64,000 bases of DNA from Comamonadaceae bacterium (GTDB lineage Bacteria > Pseudomonadota > Gammaproteobacteria > Burkholderiales > Burkholderiaceae_C): assembly GCA_947378785.1 (NCBI GenBank), contig CANCLK010000004.1, forward strand, positions 1 through 64,000. The letters run 5' to 3'. The notes beneath the pieces are model-generated. The model saw only the letters and a program-made list of their open reading frames with translations. It was not told where the DNA came from and did not search any database. This document shows, piece by piece, positions 43,888 through 52,806 of the stretch. The stretch's first letter is position 1. Each line of letters starts with the position of its first letter. Position numbers and translations under genes: made by a program.

Positions 43888-46800
43888 TTATCGACCCGCC
43901 ACGTTGTCTTGATCTCTGAGGCCTTGAGCGCTGGTGTCCGCCATGCCATCACCTATCAATACAAAGGCTGCCCAGAAAAACGGATGTGAGGTCTCTTTCT
44001 TCGCGATGAGGCGTGACTGCGCGACCTTCAGGGCCTCACTGGTCCCACCTTTCAGCGTTGGACCGAGTGTGCTGAACATGGCGGTCATGAGTTGCGCTGT
44101 GGCAGAGGAGGGCACTTGCCAATGACTCGCCACCAAACTGCGCGCACCCGCAAAGAAGAAGGATTCAGCGAGGCCGGACAGGGCGTCACCACCCAACTTG
44201 CCGTCGCTGCCGGCCGTGTTGCACGCTGACAGAACCACCATGTCTGCATTCAACCGCAGGGTGGCTATTTCGCTGGCCTCCAGCAGTCCGTCCTGATCTT
44301 TGGTCGTCGGTTGTTGGGCCGGCGGTGTGAACACAAGACCTGGCTCTGTCTGGCATTTCAATTCGCCCGGGAGTAGACCGTGCGTGGCGAAATACAAGAT
44401 TCGATAGTCCTTCAGTGCTTGCTTGTGGAAGTTGATTTCAGTCGCTTCGTCGCGTAAAAAAAGGCTGGATGTGCCAGTCCCCAAGATGCCTGCAATGGTT
44501 TTGATCTCAAGCGATGTTTCCGGTAACGGTGCCAGTGCTTTCAATATCTTGCTGTTCATCGGTCCAGCCGGTCGGCATTCGTCGCCCGGCCTTGGGCCTT
44601 TGGTCGCACCAGCGGCCAAGGGAGGAGGACCGTCTAGCCGTGGGTCTCCAAACGCCAGCATGACTTTTGGCGGTATTGATTTAGGGGTATTGCCGCGCAA
44701 GGTGTAAAAAGCTTGCATCGACGGAACGTGCGAGATGGCCATTTTTTGCCCCAGCCACGCCGCCGTCGTGTAGTTTTTATCCTTCGGTGCTTGTGTGATC
44801 AAGAGTCCAAAAGGGAGGCTTGCCAAGGGTCCTTTGGCGGCAACGATCAGGTGGTCAACCCCTTGCAGCTGATGCTCGACACCGCCGAGAAGCGTTTTGT
44901 AGAGGTCGTGTGCTCTGGTTGTGTCGAATTCATTGACACTGCCCCCTTGGATCTCAAGCGCTCGCCGCAAGGCTTTGACCGTCTCAGCCAGTGACGCCTC
45001 ACCCTCGTTAATCTTCGCAACGTAGTTGCCTTGCCGCTTGGTGACTTGAATGAAGGATTGCTTCTTCCCAACGATGAACGTCAACAGTGCTTCGCGGTCA
45101 CCCAATCGCTTGCGCATCTCCGTCAGGTCAATCGGTTTCGGATGGGTGAGCCCGTGATAAGCCGGAAATTGGCTGGCCAATTGGCCATTCAGCGTTGCCG
45201 AGTTGCGTTGGCTGTCGCTGATTATTTTTTGCAGACGAGTTTCGACGATAGCGCTGCGCTCTTGGTCAGACAGAGACTGCTCCATGGCCAGTTCTGCGCG
45301 TGCACCTTCAAGTTGCCGCTGAGTGCTTTGCAACAGCTCGATCAACGCTGCAATGTTGGGGTCGTCTTGGCTCATGCGAGCGTGCGCCTTGGCAATCGTT
45401 TTATCGATCAGGCTAGAGCGTGCCAACTGAAAAGCCTCAAATGCCTCGGCATACAGACCTTGCCTGGCCGTGTTGTCCGGCCAAGTTTCTGCATACCCCA
45501 CCAAGGCATCAGCAAACGGGATCAGTTGCTCGCTGCTGATCACTTCTGTCGACTGCGGCAGTGTCTTGGCTATTTTAAAAATGTTCCGATACGTGATGAT
45601 CGCTGAGCTGTTCATGCCTTCAGACTGGTAAGCCTTGCCCAGGGCGGCGAGTACCGGGATGGTTGATACGCCCTCACCAAAGACCTGCTTGCGAATGGCC
45701 AGAGCCGTATTGAAGTAAGTTTCTGCCGCAGACAACCGCCCCTGTGCAATGCTGATCTCCCCTAAGGTGGTCATCACATCCGACTTCCAGGCGGGTGGTG
45801 CAGAGGGCACTTGATTCAGCTTCAGCAGCGACTCGCTCGCCAAGGCATGCGCCGACACGATGTCTTCATTGCGCAAGGCCATCTTGGCTTCGAAGTCGAG
45901 CGCCAAAGCCAGTTGTGCCAACTCAGCGCTGTTGTTGCTCAGAGCGTCGCCTCGCAACAAACTTTGCTCTTCGCTCCCAATGGCCAATTGACGCCAGACG
46001 CCGGTTGCAGACTGCGCGATCTTGAGTGCCGCTTCGTAATCTCCGCGGTTCGCCGCATCAAAACCTTGGTAGGTCATCAAGGTGGCGCGATCGGCTGCAA
46101 ACGGGGAGGTTTGAGCAATCCCCTCCGCGCGCCGGTACAGCGCTTGGGCTTCCTCCGCTTTGCCTTGGTTGCTGACGCTGAGCGCCAGATCCATCAATGT
46201 CCCAGCGATGGCGGGGTCATTGGGTGAGAGCAGGCGGACTTGTAGCTCTAGCGCCTTGCGGAAGGTGTCTTCGGCTTCCTGGAAATTAAAATGGTTGCTT
46301 GCATTGCGACCTTCCTGAGACAGTTTCCGAAAACGGTCAAGGTCCTGCGATGAAGCCAGAATCAGTGGCTTTTCCCACAGAGTCTGCAAAAAGTCTTTGG
46401 TTGCCAGCGAGGTGATTTGTGGCTCGGTTAAACCAGCGAGTTTCAGGGTCACCGGTAACAGGGTTGGTGACCCATCAGCCACCGTCAAGGTTTGTTGGTC
46501 GCGGCTCAGCAGCACAAGGTGCGGCCAGCCGCCAGCCTTGAGTTGGCATGGCAACAGTGCGATGGACCGGCCGGCTAACTCTACTATCCACTTGGGTGCG
46601 CTGCAAGTCGCTCTAACGTCCATCGCTTTTGACATGCGGCTGCGTGCATAGTGCGACAGCATCGCAGCCCTATTGGACTCAACGCTCTGGTTGCCGGCCG
46701 ACACATAGCGTTCATGAGCCACCCGACCCGCGAATTTTTGAACACAATAAATGACCTGATCAACCGGCACACCCGCCTCAGGTGTCAGGTCATCGCGGTC

Positions 46801-46941
46801 CCGGACCTCGCAGCTTTCATCAAGGAGGTTGTTTCCCAATATGTCACTCGGTGGCTCTGCGGCCCAAAGGCTGCCACTGAAGGCGAGCCAACAGGCTGTT
46901 AGCCAAGGCGTCATTTTTTCAAATTTCATGCGATCTAGCAT
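43888..46941 (-). CDS. Exported TPR-CHAT protein (caspase-like peptidase fold)
   Basis: A protein of about 1017 residues. It has a signal peptide (MTPWLTACWLAFSGSLWAAE), a long TPR region (about 200-520, with FNFQEAEDTFRKALELQV and related helices), a coiled-coil-like helical part, and a C-terminal CHAT domain from about 690. The catalytic His and Cys of the caspase-like fold are present, H854 in YFATHGLLPG and C907 in VVLSACNTAG. The start 46941 overlaps the tpsA stop as TGATG; ATG codons at 46947 and 46929 are possible. Export makes it a candidate periplasmic or surface protease, perhaps acting on the neighbouring TpsA; the target is unproven. Confidence 0.88.
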   Translation of the reverse strand: MLDRMKFEKMTPWLTACWLAFSGSLWAAEPPSDILGNNLLDESCEVRDRDDLTPEAGVPVDQVIYCVQKFAGRVAHERYVSAGNQSVESNRAAMLSHYARSRMSKAMDVRATCSAPKWIVELAGRSIALLPCQLKAGGWPHLVLLSRDQQTLTVADGSPTLLPVTLKLAGLTEPQITSLATKDFLQTLWEKPLILASSQDLDRFRKLSQEGRNASNHFNFQEAEDTFRKALELQVRLLSPNDPAIAGTLMDLALSVSNQGKAEEAQALYRRAEGIAQTSPFAADRATLMTYQGFDAANRGDYEAALKIAQSATGVWRQLAIGSEEQSLLRGDALSNNSAELAQLALALDFEAKMALRNEDIVSAHALASESLLKLNQVPSAPPAWKSDVMTTLGEISIAQGRLSAAETYFNTALAIRKQVFGEGVSTIPVLAALGKAYQSEGMNSSAIITYRNIFKIAKTLPQSTEVISSEQLIPFADALVGYAETWPDNTARQGLYAEAFEAFQLARSSLIDKTIAKAHARMSQDDPNIAALIELLQSTQRQLEGARAELAMEQSLSDQERSAIVETRLQKIISDSQRNSATLNGQLASQFPAYHGLTHPKPIDLTEMRKRLGDREALLTFIVGKKQSFIQVTKRQGNYVAKINEGEASLAETVKALRRALEIQGGSVNEFDTTRAHDLYKTLLGGVEHQLQGVDHLIVAAKGPLASLPFGLLITQAPKDKNYTTAAWLGQKMAISHVPSMQAFYTLRGNTPKSIPPKVMLAFGDPRLDGPPPLAAGATKGPRPGDECRPAGPMNSKILKALAPLPETSLEIKTIAGILGTGTSSLFLRDEATEINFHKQALKDYRILYFATHGLLPGELKCQTEPGLVFTPPAQQPTTKDQDGLLEASEIATLRLNADMVVLSACNTAGSDGKLGGDALSGLAESFFFAGARSLVASHWQVPSSATAQLMTAMFSTLGPTLKGGTSEALKVAQSRLIAKKETSHPFFWAAFVLIGDGMADTSAQGLRDQDNVAGR

Positions 46942-49900
46942 CACCATGTTGACCGGTTACCGGTGAGGGAAAACCGTTGTTCAGCTGACGCCGCTGCAGG
47001 TAATTTGGCCTGGGTTGTGGGTTGTATGCTGACGATCCCTAAACTCACCAAACTGGGGCCTGTTTGAACCCGCTTTGGTTGGGCGACCGTTGTCGGTGCA
47101 GGAGCCGGCATGGCTGCTGCAAGAGTTTTGTCGCCTGTATCTGCCGCATCTTTAGGGGTCGGTGGTTTGACTGCCGAGATGGGTGATGGGGGCGCGGCGA
47201 CCACCACGGAAGTAGTCCCTGCCGTCGAGCTGGCCATGGCCGGAAGGGTCGAGCGTGCTTGTGTCGTCACGTTGGCTGCCACGGGATCTACCGTTGTTCT
47301 TGTGGACAAGGTTGATGCGCTTGAACTTGCAGGCGTTGAGCCGGGTGATGACACCGATGCCGCGCTAGGCTGCACCGCTGTCCCAACTGCGGCACTAGTT
47401 GCAACGGTCGTTGTGACGGTCGTGGCTACAGGGCTCGCTGATGCAACGGTGGTGCTGGTATCAAGCACAGCGACTGGCGTGAGTGCCGTGCTGGTAGCTG
47501 CAACCGGCGCATCGATCACTACTGCAGCCTCTGCGGTGGTCAGTGCCGTTGTTACCGTCGCCACCGTCGCGGAGGTGCCTGTTGGGGTTGTCGCGGCCGC
47601 GTTGTTTGTCGTCAGCAGCGAGGTCCCCAGTTGAGCCGCAGCACTGGTCAGGGCCGATGGTTGAGTGGTCAACAGCATTGCAGCGGTCGCTACGGTGGTT
47701 GCTAGTTGAGTTGTGGCACTGGACGTGTTCGTGCTGCTGGCAGTGCTGCTACCGCTCCCACCCCCACTAGGCATCGCATAACTGTTGATGATGCTGCCGC
47801 CCCATTCGTTCATACCCACCAGATCACCGCTGGTGTAGGTGCCCACATTCGTCACGTTCCCGTAGGCGTAGCTGTAACTGACAACGCCAGAGCTGCCAGT
47901 GTTCCACCCCACCAAGCCGCCGGTAAAGCCGGTACCAGTGACATCGCCCGTGGCATAGCTCATGTTGACCCAGCCGCCATAGTTCCAGCCCACCAAACCG
48001 CCTGTGCTGAAGCCACTCACAGTGGCCGTTGCGTAACTGTCGCTGACCGTGCCGTAGTTCAATCCCACCAAGCCGCCTACCCGGCTCCATTCCAGCGGGC
48101 TGCTCACGCTGCCGGTTACGTAACTGTTGGTGATGGTGCCGAAATTGACGCCAACCAAACCACCGACAAAGTTGGAGCCTGCCGCACTCAGGTAGTCGTA
48201 TGGGTTGTAAACAGTTGAAGCGGTGTCGTAACTGGGGGCTCTGATACTGGCATCCACTATGCCGACGTTGCGTATCACAGCTGACGGTTCTGCAACGCCA
48301 AATAATCCGACTGTTCTGCTCGAGGGTTGGTTGATTTGAAGATGGTTGATGGTGTGGCCAAAGCCATCAAAAATGCCACTGAACGGACTGATCGGATTGA
48401 ATCCAGACGTTGTCGCGTTGGTGGCGTCGATATCGCTCCCGAGTGCGTAGGCACCATTGAGTGCCCCCGTGAAGTGGTCGTAAACAAAGTAATCGCGGAG
48501 GTTGGCACTGGTGATCACGTCGAAATTGGTCACAACACCATCGTTTCCTAACTTGGTAGAAAAACTCAGCCCGCCCGGTAAATTAACTTTTGCGCCTTGG
48601 TTGATGTAGTAATAACTGGTATTACCTGCTGCGCTCGTCCCTTGGCCATAGTGAAACGCCAGACTGCCGGCCACCGCACTGATGTCTGCATTGATGTTGA
48701 TGTCGCCATGCGCCGACAAAGTGAGTTTGTTGACGCTGGCCCATGACACTGGCGCGTTGACATTGATATCGCCGTCTTGAGGGCTTGTGGCGATCGATGA
48801 TGTGGTGGTGCCTGTCGCACTGGTGGAACTTGTCGTTAGCGTGACATTGTTGGTCGCCAATGCGTTTGCAAGTGTGTCCGCACCGATCGAGCTAGTCGTT
48901 TGCAAGCCAGAACCACTTTGGATGGTCAGGTCTGTCGGGTCAATCAACCAAGTGCCCGTCAGCCCGTTGGGCGCGGAGGTATTGACCCGCGTCGTCGGCT
49001 CAATGGTCACCCGGCTACCTGAGGTTTCAATAAAGCCGCCGTTGCCCCCCAAGTTGCCAGCCTGTGCTGATAGGGTTCCGCTCAGGGTGGTGCTCGTCAG
49101 TGGGTTGTTGAGATCCGCAATGATGACGATTTTGCCGCCGTTACTTGTCCCGCTTGCATCCGCGTTGGCGCTGATGCTGCCGGACATTTGAATGCTGCCA
49201 CCGGATTGCAATCGCACCACACCGCCGTCACCACCAACGCCATTAGCCGTGATGGCGCCGCTGTTTGAGAGGCCGCCGAAGCCGGCCACTTCAAGCACCA
49301 CCTCACCATTGATTCGACTCACGCCATTGGCCTGAATCAGTCCGCTGGTGTTGATGACGCTGCCTATCACGTTGGCAGCCGTACTGGCTGATATCAGCAC
49401 GCGGCCACCATCTGCTTGCAAGGTGCCGGTGTTGTTGACGATGGCAGCGCCGTCTGCTGGCAACTGAGCCACCGGCGAGGTGATAGCAAAAGACAGTAAC
49501 TTGTCACCATTGAGATCCAGCACAAAGGTCTTTGCGCCACCTAGCACCACGCTGCCGAGGTCAGCCTGAATCAGCCCTTCGTTGCTGATTTTTTCGCCAG
49601 CCAGCACCACATAACCGCCGTTACCCGTCTTCAGTGATCCTTGGTTGATGATGGCGCTGCCGGGTTGTGCTGAGTCCGTGAATTGATAGCGGCCTGCTAA
49701 GAAATCAGCATCAGCCAAGTTACGCGTGGTGGCTAAAAAACCGGTGCTGTTGATCTGCCCGCTGGCACCGATCAAGACGCCGTTTTGGTTGATCAGCCAG
49801 ACTTGCCCGTTGGCCAGCAAACTGCCGTCGATGGCCGAAATCCCCTTGCCTGTGACGCGGTTCAGTGTGATGTCACTTGCATTGGCATGAACAAACTGAA

Positions 49901-50138
49901 CCGTGTTGCCGCGGCTGATTGAAAAGCCTTGCCAGTCAATGATCGCTTTCGACGAGCTCTGGTTGACCTGCAACTGAGTGCTCGTGAGCGGCGTGATGTT
50001 GACATTGCCAGCACGGACTGCGGCACCAGTCGGTAACTCAGCCAGCGCCCAGGGCAAAGATATAAAAAATAGCCCCACCCCTAGGGAAAATACCAGGACT
50101 GTCTTGGTGCTAGCAAAAAGGGATCGTTGAGGGACCAT
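46941..50138 (-). CDS. TpsA two-partner-secretion exoprotein, filamentous haemagglutinin family, with GLUG repeats
   Basis: Secreted beta-helical protein of about 1065 residues. Signal sequence VLVFSLGVGLFFISLPWALAE. The N-terminal TPS domain (about 40-280) has NITPLTSTQLQVNQSSSKAI and the NPNGI-like NQNGVLIGASG. A beta-helix part follows, then five GLUG-type repeats (about 655-795; GGLVGVNFG, GGLVGLNYG, GGLVGWNYG, GGLVGWNTG). A Ser/Thr/Ala/Val low-complexity stretch occupies about 800-1000. GTG at 50147, which shares a base with the preceding stop (TAGTG), is an alternative start. TpsB (39.5-41.2 kb) is the likely exporter. Confidence 0.9.
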   Translation of the reverse strand: MVPQRSLFASTKTVLVFSLGVGLFFISLPWALAELPTGAAVRAGNVNITPLTSTQLQVNQSSSKAIIDWQGFSISRGNTVQFVHANASDITLNRVTGKGISAIDGSLLANGQVWLINQNGVLIGASGQINSTGFLATTRNLADADFLAGRYQFTDSAQPGSAIINQGSLKTGNGGYVVLAGEKISNEGLIQADLGSVVLGGAKTFVLDLNGDKLLSFAITSPVAQLPADGAAIVNNTGTLQADGGRVLISASTAANVIGSVINTSGLIQANGVSRINGEVVLEVAGFGGLSNSGAITANGVGGDGGVVRLQSGGSIQMSGSISANADASGTSNGGKIVIIADLNNPLTSTTLSGTLSAQAGNLGGNGGFIETSGSRVTIEPTTRVNTSAPNGLTGTWLIDPTDLTIQSGSGLQTTSSIGADTLANALATNNVTLTTSSTSATGTTTSSIATSPQDGDINVNAPVSWASVNKLTLSAHGDININADISAVAGSLAFHYGQGTSAAGNTSYYYINQGAKVNLPGGLSFSTKLGNDGVVTNFDVITSANLRDYFVYDHFTGALNGAYALGSDIDATNATTSGFNPISPFSGIFDGFGHTINHLQINQPSSRTVGLFGVAEPSAVIRNVGIVDASIRAPSYDTASTVYNPYDYLSAAGSNFVGGLVGVNFGTITNSYVTGSVSSPLEWSRVGGLVGLNYGTVSDSYATATVSGFSTGGLVGWNYGGWVNMSYATGDVTGTGFTGGLVGWNTGSSGVVSYSYAYGNVTNVGTYTSGDLVGMNEWGGSIINSYAMPSGGGSGSSTASSTNTSSATTQLATTVATAAMLLTTQPSALTSAAAQLGTSLLTTNNAAATTPTGTSATVATVTTALTTAEAAVVIDAPVAATSTALTPVAVLDTSTTVASASPVATTVTTTVATSAAVGTAVQPSAASVSSPGSTPASSSASTLSTRTTVDPVAANVTTQARSTLPAMASSTAGTTSVVVAAPPSPISAVKPPTPKDAADTGDKTLAAAMPAPAPTTVAQPKRVQTGPSLVSLGIVSIQPTTQAKLPAAASAEQRFSLTGNRSTW

Positions 50139-50146
50139 GGATGACA

Positions 50147-50605
50147 CTACTTCGATAGTCGTGCCTTGGCACTGAGTCGTTCGTTTTGTGCAATCAGGGT
50201 GCGTGCTAGTTGTTTGGCCAGCATGTACAGAAAATGCCGTCCGATGGGCGGCGCTAACTCAAAGAGTTCATCGAATTGGACACGGTTGAATGACGCTACC
50301 GTGACACTCTCAGAAGTGCTGCAGTTCTCAAAAGCGGGCAAATTCTCAACCAACGACAGCAAACCGAACCACTCTCCAACCCGTAACGAGCGGTCCGCAC
50401 TATCACCTGTGAGTTCATCGCCGCTGGTCATCGTGACTGCGCCGTCTAGGATCACGTACAACGCATGGCCCGGTTCACCTCTGACTGTGAAGCGGTGTCT
50501 TGCCGGGTAGATAGCGACGTTCAGCATGCGCGAAAAAACGTCAAGGTCTGTGCTCGAGAAATTTTCGAAGCCAGGCTGTAGTCTGAGAAAGTGAGTGATG
50601 TCCAT
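50147..50605 (-). CDS. Single-domain cyclic-nucleotide-binding-fold protein, degenerate
   Basis: A 152-residue protein consisting only of a cAMP-receptor-type beta-roll and flanking helices, without a DNA-binding domain. GEPGHALYVILDGAVTM (about 43-59) is the usual beta-turn region. The phosphate-binding cassette reads GEWFGLLSLVENLPAFENC, so both the ribose-binding Glu (Leu here) and phosphate-binding Arg (Phe) are lost. It may not bind cyclic nucleotides, or may bind a different ligand. It lies 11 bp after a second such gene and immediately before tpsA. Confidence 0.8.
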   Translation of the reverse strand: MDITHFLRLQPGFENFSSTDLDVFSRMLNVAIYPARHRFTVRGEPGHALYVILDGAVTMTSGDELTGDSADRSLRVGEWFGLLSLVENLPAFENCSTSESVTVASFNRVQFDELFELAPPIGRHFLYMLAKQLARTLIAQNERLSAKARLSK

Positions 50606-50616
50606 GATGATTCCGA

Positions 50617-51087
50617 TCAGGCCTGTGCCTGGGCTAAAGAAGCCTCACGCTGATAAGATTTTCGTAAACGGTCAGAGAGCATCAGCACGAGGTGTGGAAG
50701 CAGCACGGTTGCGACGGTCTGATTGGTGGTGATCAAGTCTTCCAGCATCTGGTGGCGCATACGCAAGAAGCGCGCGGGTGTTTGAGTCGTGATGGTCGCA
50801 CTGGCCATCAGCTCGCCACTCAGCGCCGAGACCTCGCCAAGCCACTGACCAGGGCCAAGTACGCCCAATAAGGTCGATTTTTGACCATCCTCAACGGACA
50901 CCTCGACAGTACCGGCCACCATGAAATAAGTTGAATCTACCGGCATGCGATGGCGAATGAATTTTCGCCCGGCTGGCAGTTCCAGCACCGTCACACCTTT
51001 CAGAAAGGTGGCGGTGTTGACTGGGCCAAGTTCCTCTGCCAGAGTCGGAAAATGCGTGCAAAACGCGTCGTTTGTTGTTTGTTCCAT
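50617..51087 (-). CDS. Single-domain cyclic-nucleotide-binding-fold protein
   Basis: A 156-residue CAP-type beta-roll domain alone. VDSTYFMVAGTVEVSVED (about 50-67) and the cassette GPGQWLGEVSALSGELMASATI (about 81-102) keep the Glu of the GE motif, but the conserved Arg is replaced by Ala, so cAMP affinity is doubtful. There is no helix-turn-helix; a C-terminal helix region ends SYQREASLAQAQA. It sits between the Tad pilus genes (26 bp gap) and the partner gene, with two adenylate cyclases downstream in the same series. Confidence 0.8.
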   Translation of the reverse strand: MEQTTNDAFCTHFPTLAEELGPVNTATFLKGVTVLELPAGRKFIRHRMPVDSTYFMVAGTVEVSVEDGQKSTLLGVLGPGQWLGEVSALSGELMASATITTQTPARFLRMRHQMLEDLITTNQTVATVLLPHLVLMLSDRLRKSYQREASLAQAQA

Positions 51088-51113
51088 GGAGTGTCCTGTC
51101 GCTATGCCTCGAC

Positions 51114-51989
51114 TTAAAACTTGACCGGGCTTTGCATGCGCACAATGGCCTCGGCTGTGATGGGTATCCGCATACCGCCTACATTCCAGTTCAACACCGG
51201 GATGGTAGGGAATTGCTGCGGAAGTTGGTTGATGACCGCATTGGCCAGCCCATTGGCGGTCAGAGATACCCCGGCAGGCATTGCAGCGGTGAGCGAATCG
51301 ACTTGCTGCCTAGCGCTTGCGTAGGTGTCATTCATCTTCGAACACATATTCGGGATGGTTTCAGCGTTCGATGCCCAATAGGACGCTTGGGTCATATTTT
51401 TGACTTCAGCGATACCTGTATTCAAGGCATAAATAACCCGGTCGACAAACGGCACCATCAGCTTGACGCAGTAAGTCACCCGTATTTTCAGCAGATTGGC
51501 ATCTTGAATGGACATACCATCTTTGAGATCGTTGCTGTCGCGGAACATCAAGTTGTCGTTGGAAATATCACCTGTGGTCGACATCAGGGAGAAGGCATCG
51601 AACGCTTCAGGTGTGGGGCTGATGATTTCTACCTTGGCGGTGTTCGGGTTGAAGACCTCAATGGCCGAAATCATGCGGGCCTTGGCCATATCGTCCAGAA
51701 AAGGGGCGTTGCTGGTGCGCATGAAAAACGGCGTCATGCCACCGGCAACGCCATCCATGATGGAAGTCATGCTTGCGTTTTTCAAGGCGCCTTGGCGGGC
51801 ACCCATGAAGGTCGCATAGTTCAGCGAGGCCTTGGCTTGGTAAATAAGGGCAAACTGGATCACACCCAGTACCAACAACAGCAGCGACGGCAAGATGATG
51901 AGGTATTCCGTCATCGACTGACCACGCTGCCGCTGCCGCTGCCGCTGGCATGGTTGTTTGTCATGGCTGTTCGCTGTGGAAAGCTTCAT
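51114..51989 (-). CDS. tadE: TadE-family pilus assembly pseudopilin
   Basis: A 291-residue minor pseudopilin of the Tad system. The N-terminus has a basic QRQRQRQRGQSMTEYLIIL start, then a hydrophobic helix. GQSMTEY matches the G|xxxxEY cleavage site of class IVb prepilins (Gly before the cut, Glu5-Tyr6). The rest is an extracytoplasmic domain with two cysteines. The repeated Gln-Arg comes from a hexanucleotide repeat (51925-51947). It overlaps tadD by ATGA. Confidence 0.85.
   Translation of the reverse strand: MKLSTANSHDKQPCQRQRQRQRGQSMTEYLIILPSLLLLVLGVIQFALIYQAKASLNYATFMGARQGALKNASMTSIMDGVAGGMTPFFMRTSNAPFLDDMAKARMISAIEVFNPNTAKVEIISPTPEAFDAFSLMSTTGDISNDNLMFRDSNDLKDGMSIQDANLLKIRVTYCVKLMVPFVDRVIYALNTGIAEVKNMTQASYWASNAETIPNMCSKMNDTYASARQQVDSLTAAMPAGVSLTANGLANAVINQLPQQFPTIPVLNWNVGGMRIPITAEAIVRMQSPVKF
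51925..51947. repeat. Hexanucleotide tandem repeat in tadE
   Basis: The unit CGCTGC occurs three times followed by CGCTG on the plus strand, encoding the Gln-Arg repeats just before the prepilin cleavage site of tadE. Loss or gain of a unit would keep the frame and change the number of Gln-Arg pairs by one. Confidence 0.6.
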
Positions 51990-52450
51990 TTGGCTTTCTC
52001 GCTCATGATCGCGGGTAAGCGCTCTAGCACTTCGATGATGTCCGCGCTATTCATAAAAGCGGCATCGTTGGGCATCGATATCTGTTTGGCACGAACCAAG
52101 GCATGCCAAGACTGACGGAGCATGACAATCCCCAAATTGTTCCAAGTTCGCGGATCAGTGTCATTGATCGACAGGGATTGTCGATAGGCCTCTACGGCTT
52201 GTTGATGATTGTTGGTACGCGCGTAGATATTGCCTAGTCGCAACCAAGTTTCTGAATCCTGTTTGCTCAGCGTGGTGAGTTTTTTGTAGAGCAATTCAGC
52301 GCGTACATCGTCACGTTGATCAAACGCGGCTTGCGCTTCACGGTGCATCAGGGTCAGTTCATCAGTTGCGCCAACTTTTTCTGGCGTAGCGGCGCAACCG
52401 GCCAGTGTGAGATATAGCGGCAACAACAAGAGGGTGATAAAACTTTTCAT
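51986..52450 (-). CDS. tadD: TPR lipoprotein, TadD-like
   Basis: A 154-residue protein with a lipoprotein signal (MKSFITLLLLPLYLTLAGC, lipobox LAGC) and at least two tetratricopeptide repeats (about 45-120: AELLYKKLTTLSKQDSETWLRLG and NNHQQAVEAYRQSLSINDTD). TadD is the pilot-type lipoprotein that helps the Tad secretin. Start at 52450 overlaps the DUF192 stop (4 bases), and its stop overlaps tadE. Confidence 0.8.
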   Translation of the reverse strand: MKSFITLLLLPLYLTLAGCAATPEKVGATDELTLMHREAQAAFDQRDDVRAELLYKKLTTLSKQDSETWLRLGNIYARTNNHQQAVEAYRQSLSINDTDPRTWNNLGIVMLRQSWHALVRAKQISMPNDAAFMNSADIIEVLERLPAIMSEKAK

Positions 52451-52806
52451 GCGGCACCCGCCCGCCATATGAGTTGCTCGCCCTTGCTGAGGTTGAGCGA
52501 GATCAGGGATCCTGCAGGCAGTTCCAGCGTTGACTTTGCGGCCAAGGCCCCGGCGCATCGCAGAGGCTTCACGTGAGGAACCAGTTTTTGAACATGCCCC
52601 GTGGCGTCCAAAAATATCAAGTCAAGCGCGTAACGCATGCCAACGGTGTGCACCATGTTGCAAGCGGTGATCAACAGCCCTTCGCCAGCCAGAAGTGGAG
52701 GCCGCCCGAGCAAACCACACATTCGTTCAATGGCGCTGGTGGCTTTCCACACCCGCTGCACAAGGCAACGGTTGTCGGATTCACGGTAAACAGCGCCCAG
52801 CTTCAA
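52447..52806 (-). CDS. DUF192 family protein
   Basis: A 119-residue protein of the DUF192 family, recognised by ERMCGLLGRPPLLAGEGLL, CNMVHTVGMRYALDLIFLD and KLVPHVKPLRCAGA. The start appears to be TTG at 52806, which overlaps the tadC stop as TTGA. No signal peptide is seen, unlike many DUF192 proteins. It is embedded between tadC and tadD with 4-base overlaps at both ends, so it is translated with the pilus genes. Function unknown. Confidence 0.8.
   Translation of the reverse strand: MKLGAVYRESDNRCLVQRVWKATSAIERMCGLLGRPPLLAGEGLLITACNMVHTVGMRYALDLIFLDATGHVQKLVPHVKPLRCAGALAAKSTLELPAGSLISLNLSKGEQLIWRAGAA

Noticed and set aside
43888..46941. CHAT protein as a CRISPR-linked (Craspase-type) protease
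   Set aside because: No CRISPR array or Cas gene is present and the protein is predicted to be exported.
47770..48180. Repeated DNA in tpsA as a possible CRISPR or satellite
   Set aside because: The periodicity follows protein GLUG repeats, with diverged DNA and no constant spacers.
51072..52115. 347-codon plus-strand frame across tadE
   Set aside because: It overlaps tadE and tadD, which form part of a consistent minus-strand operon; no domain is seen.
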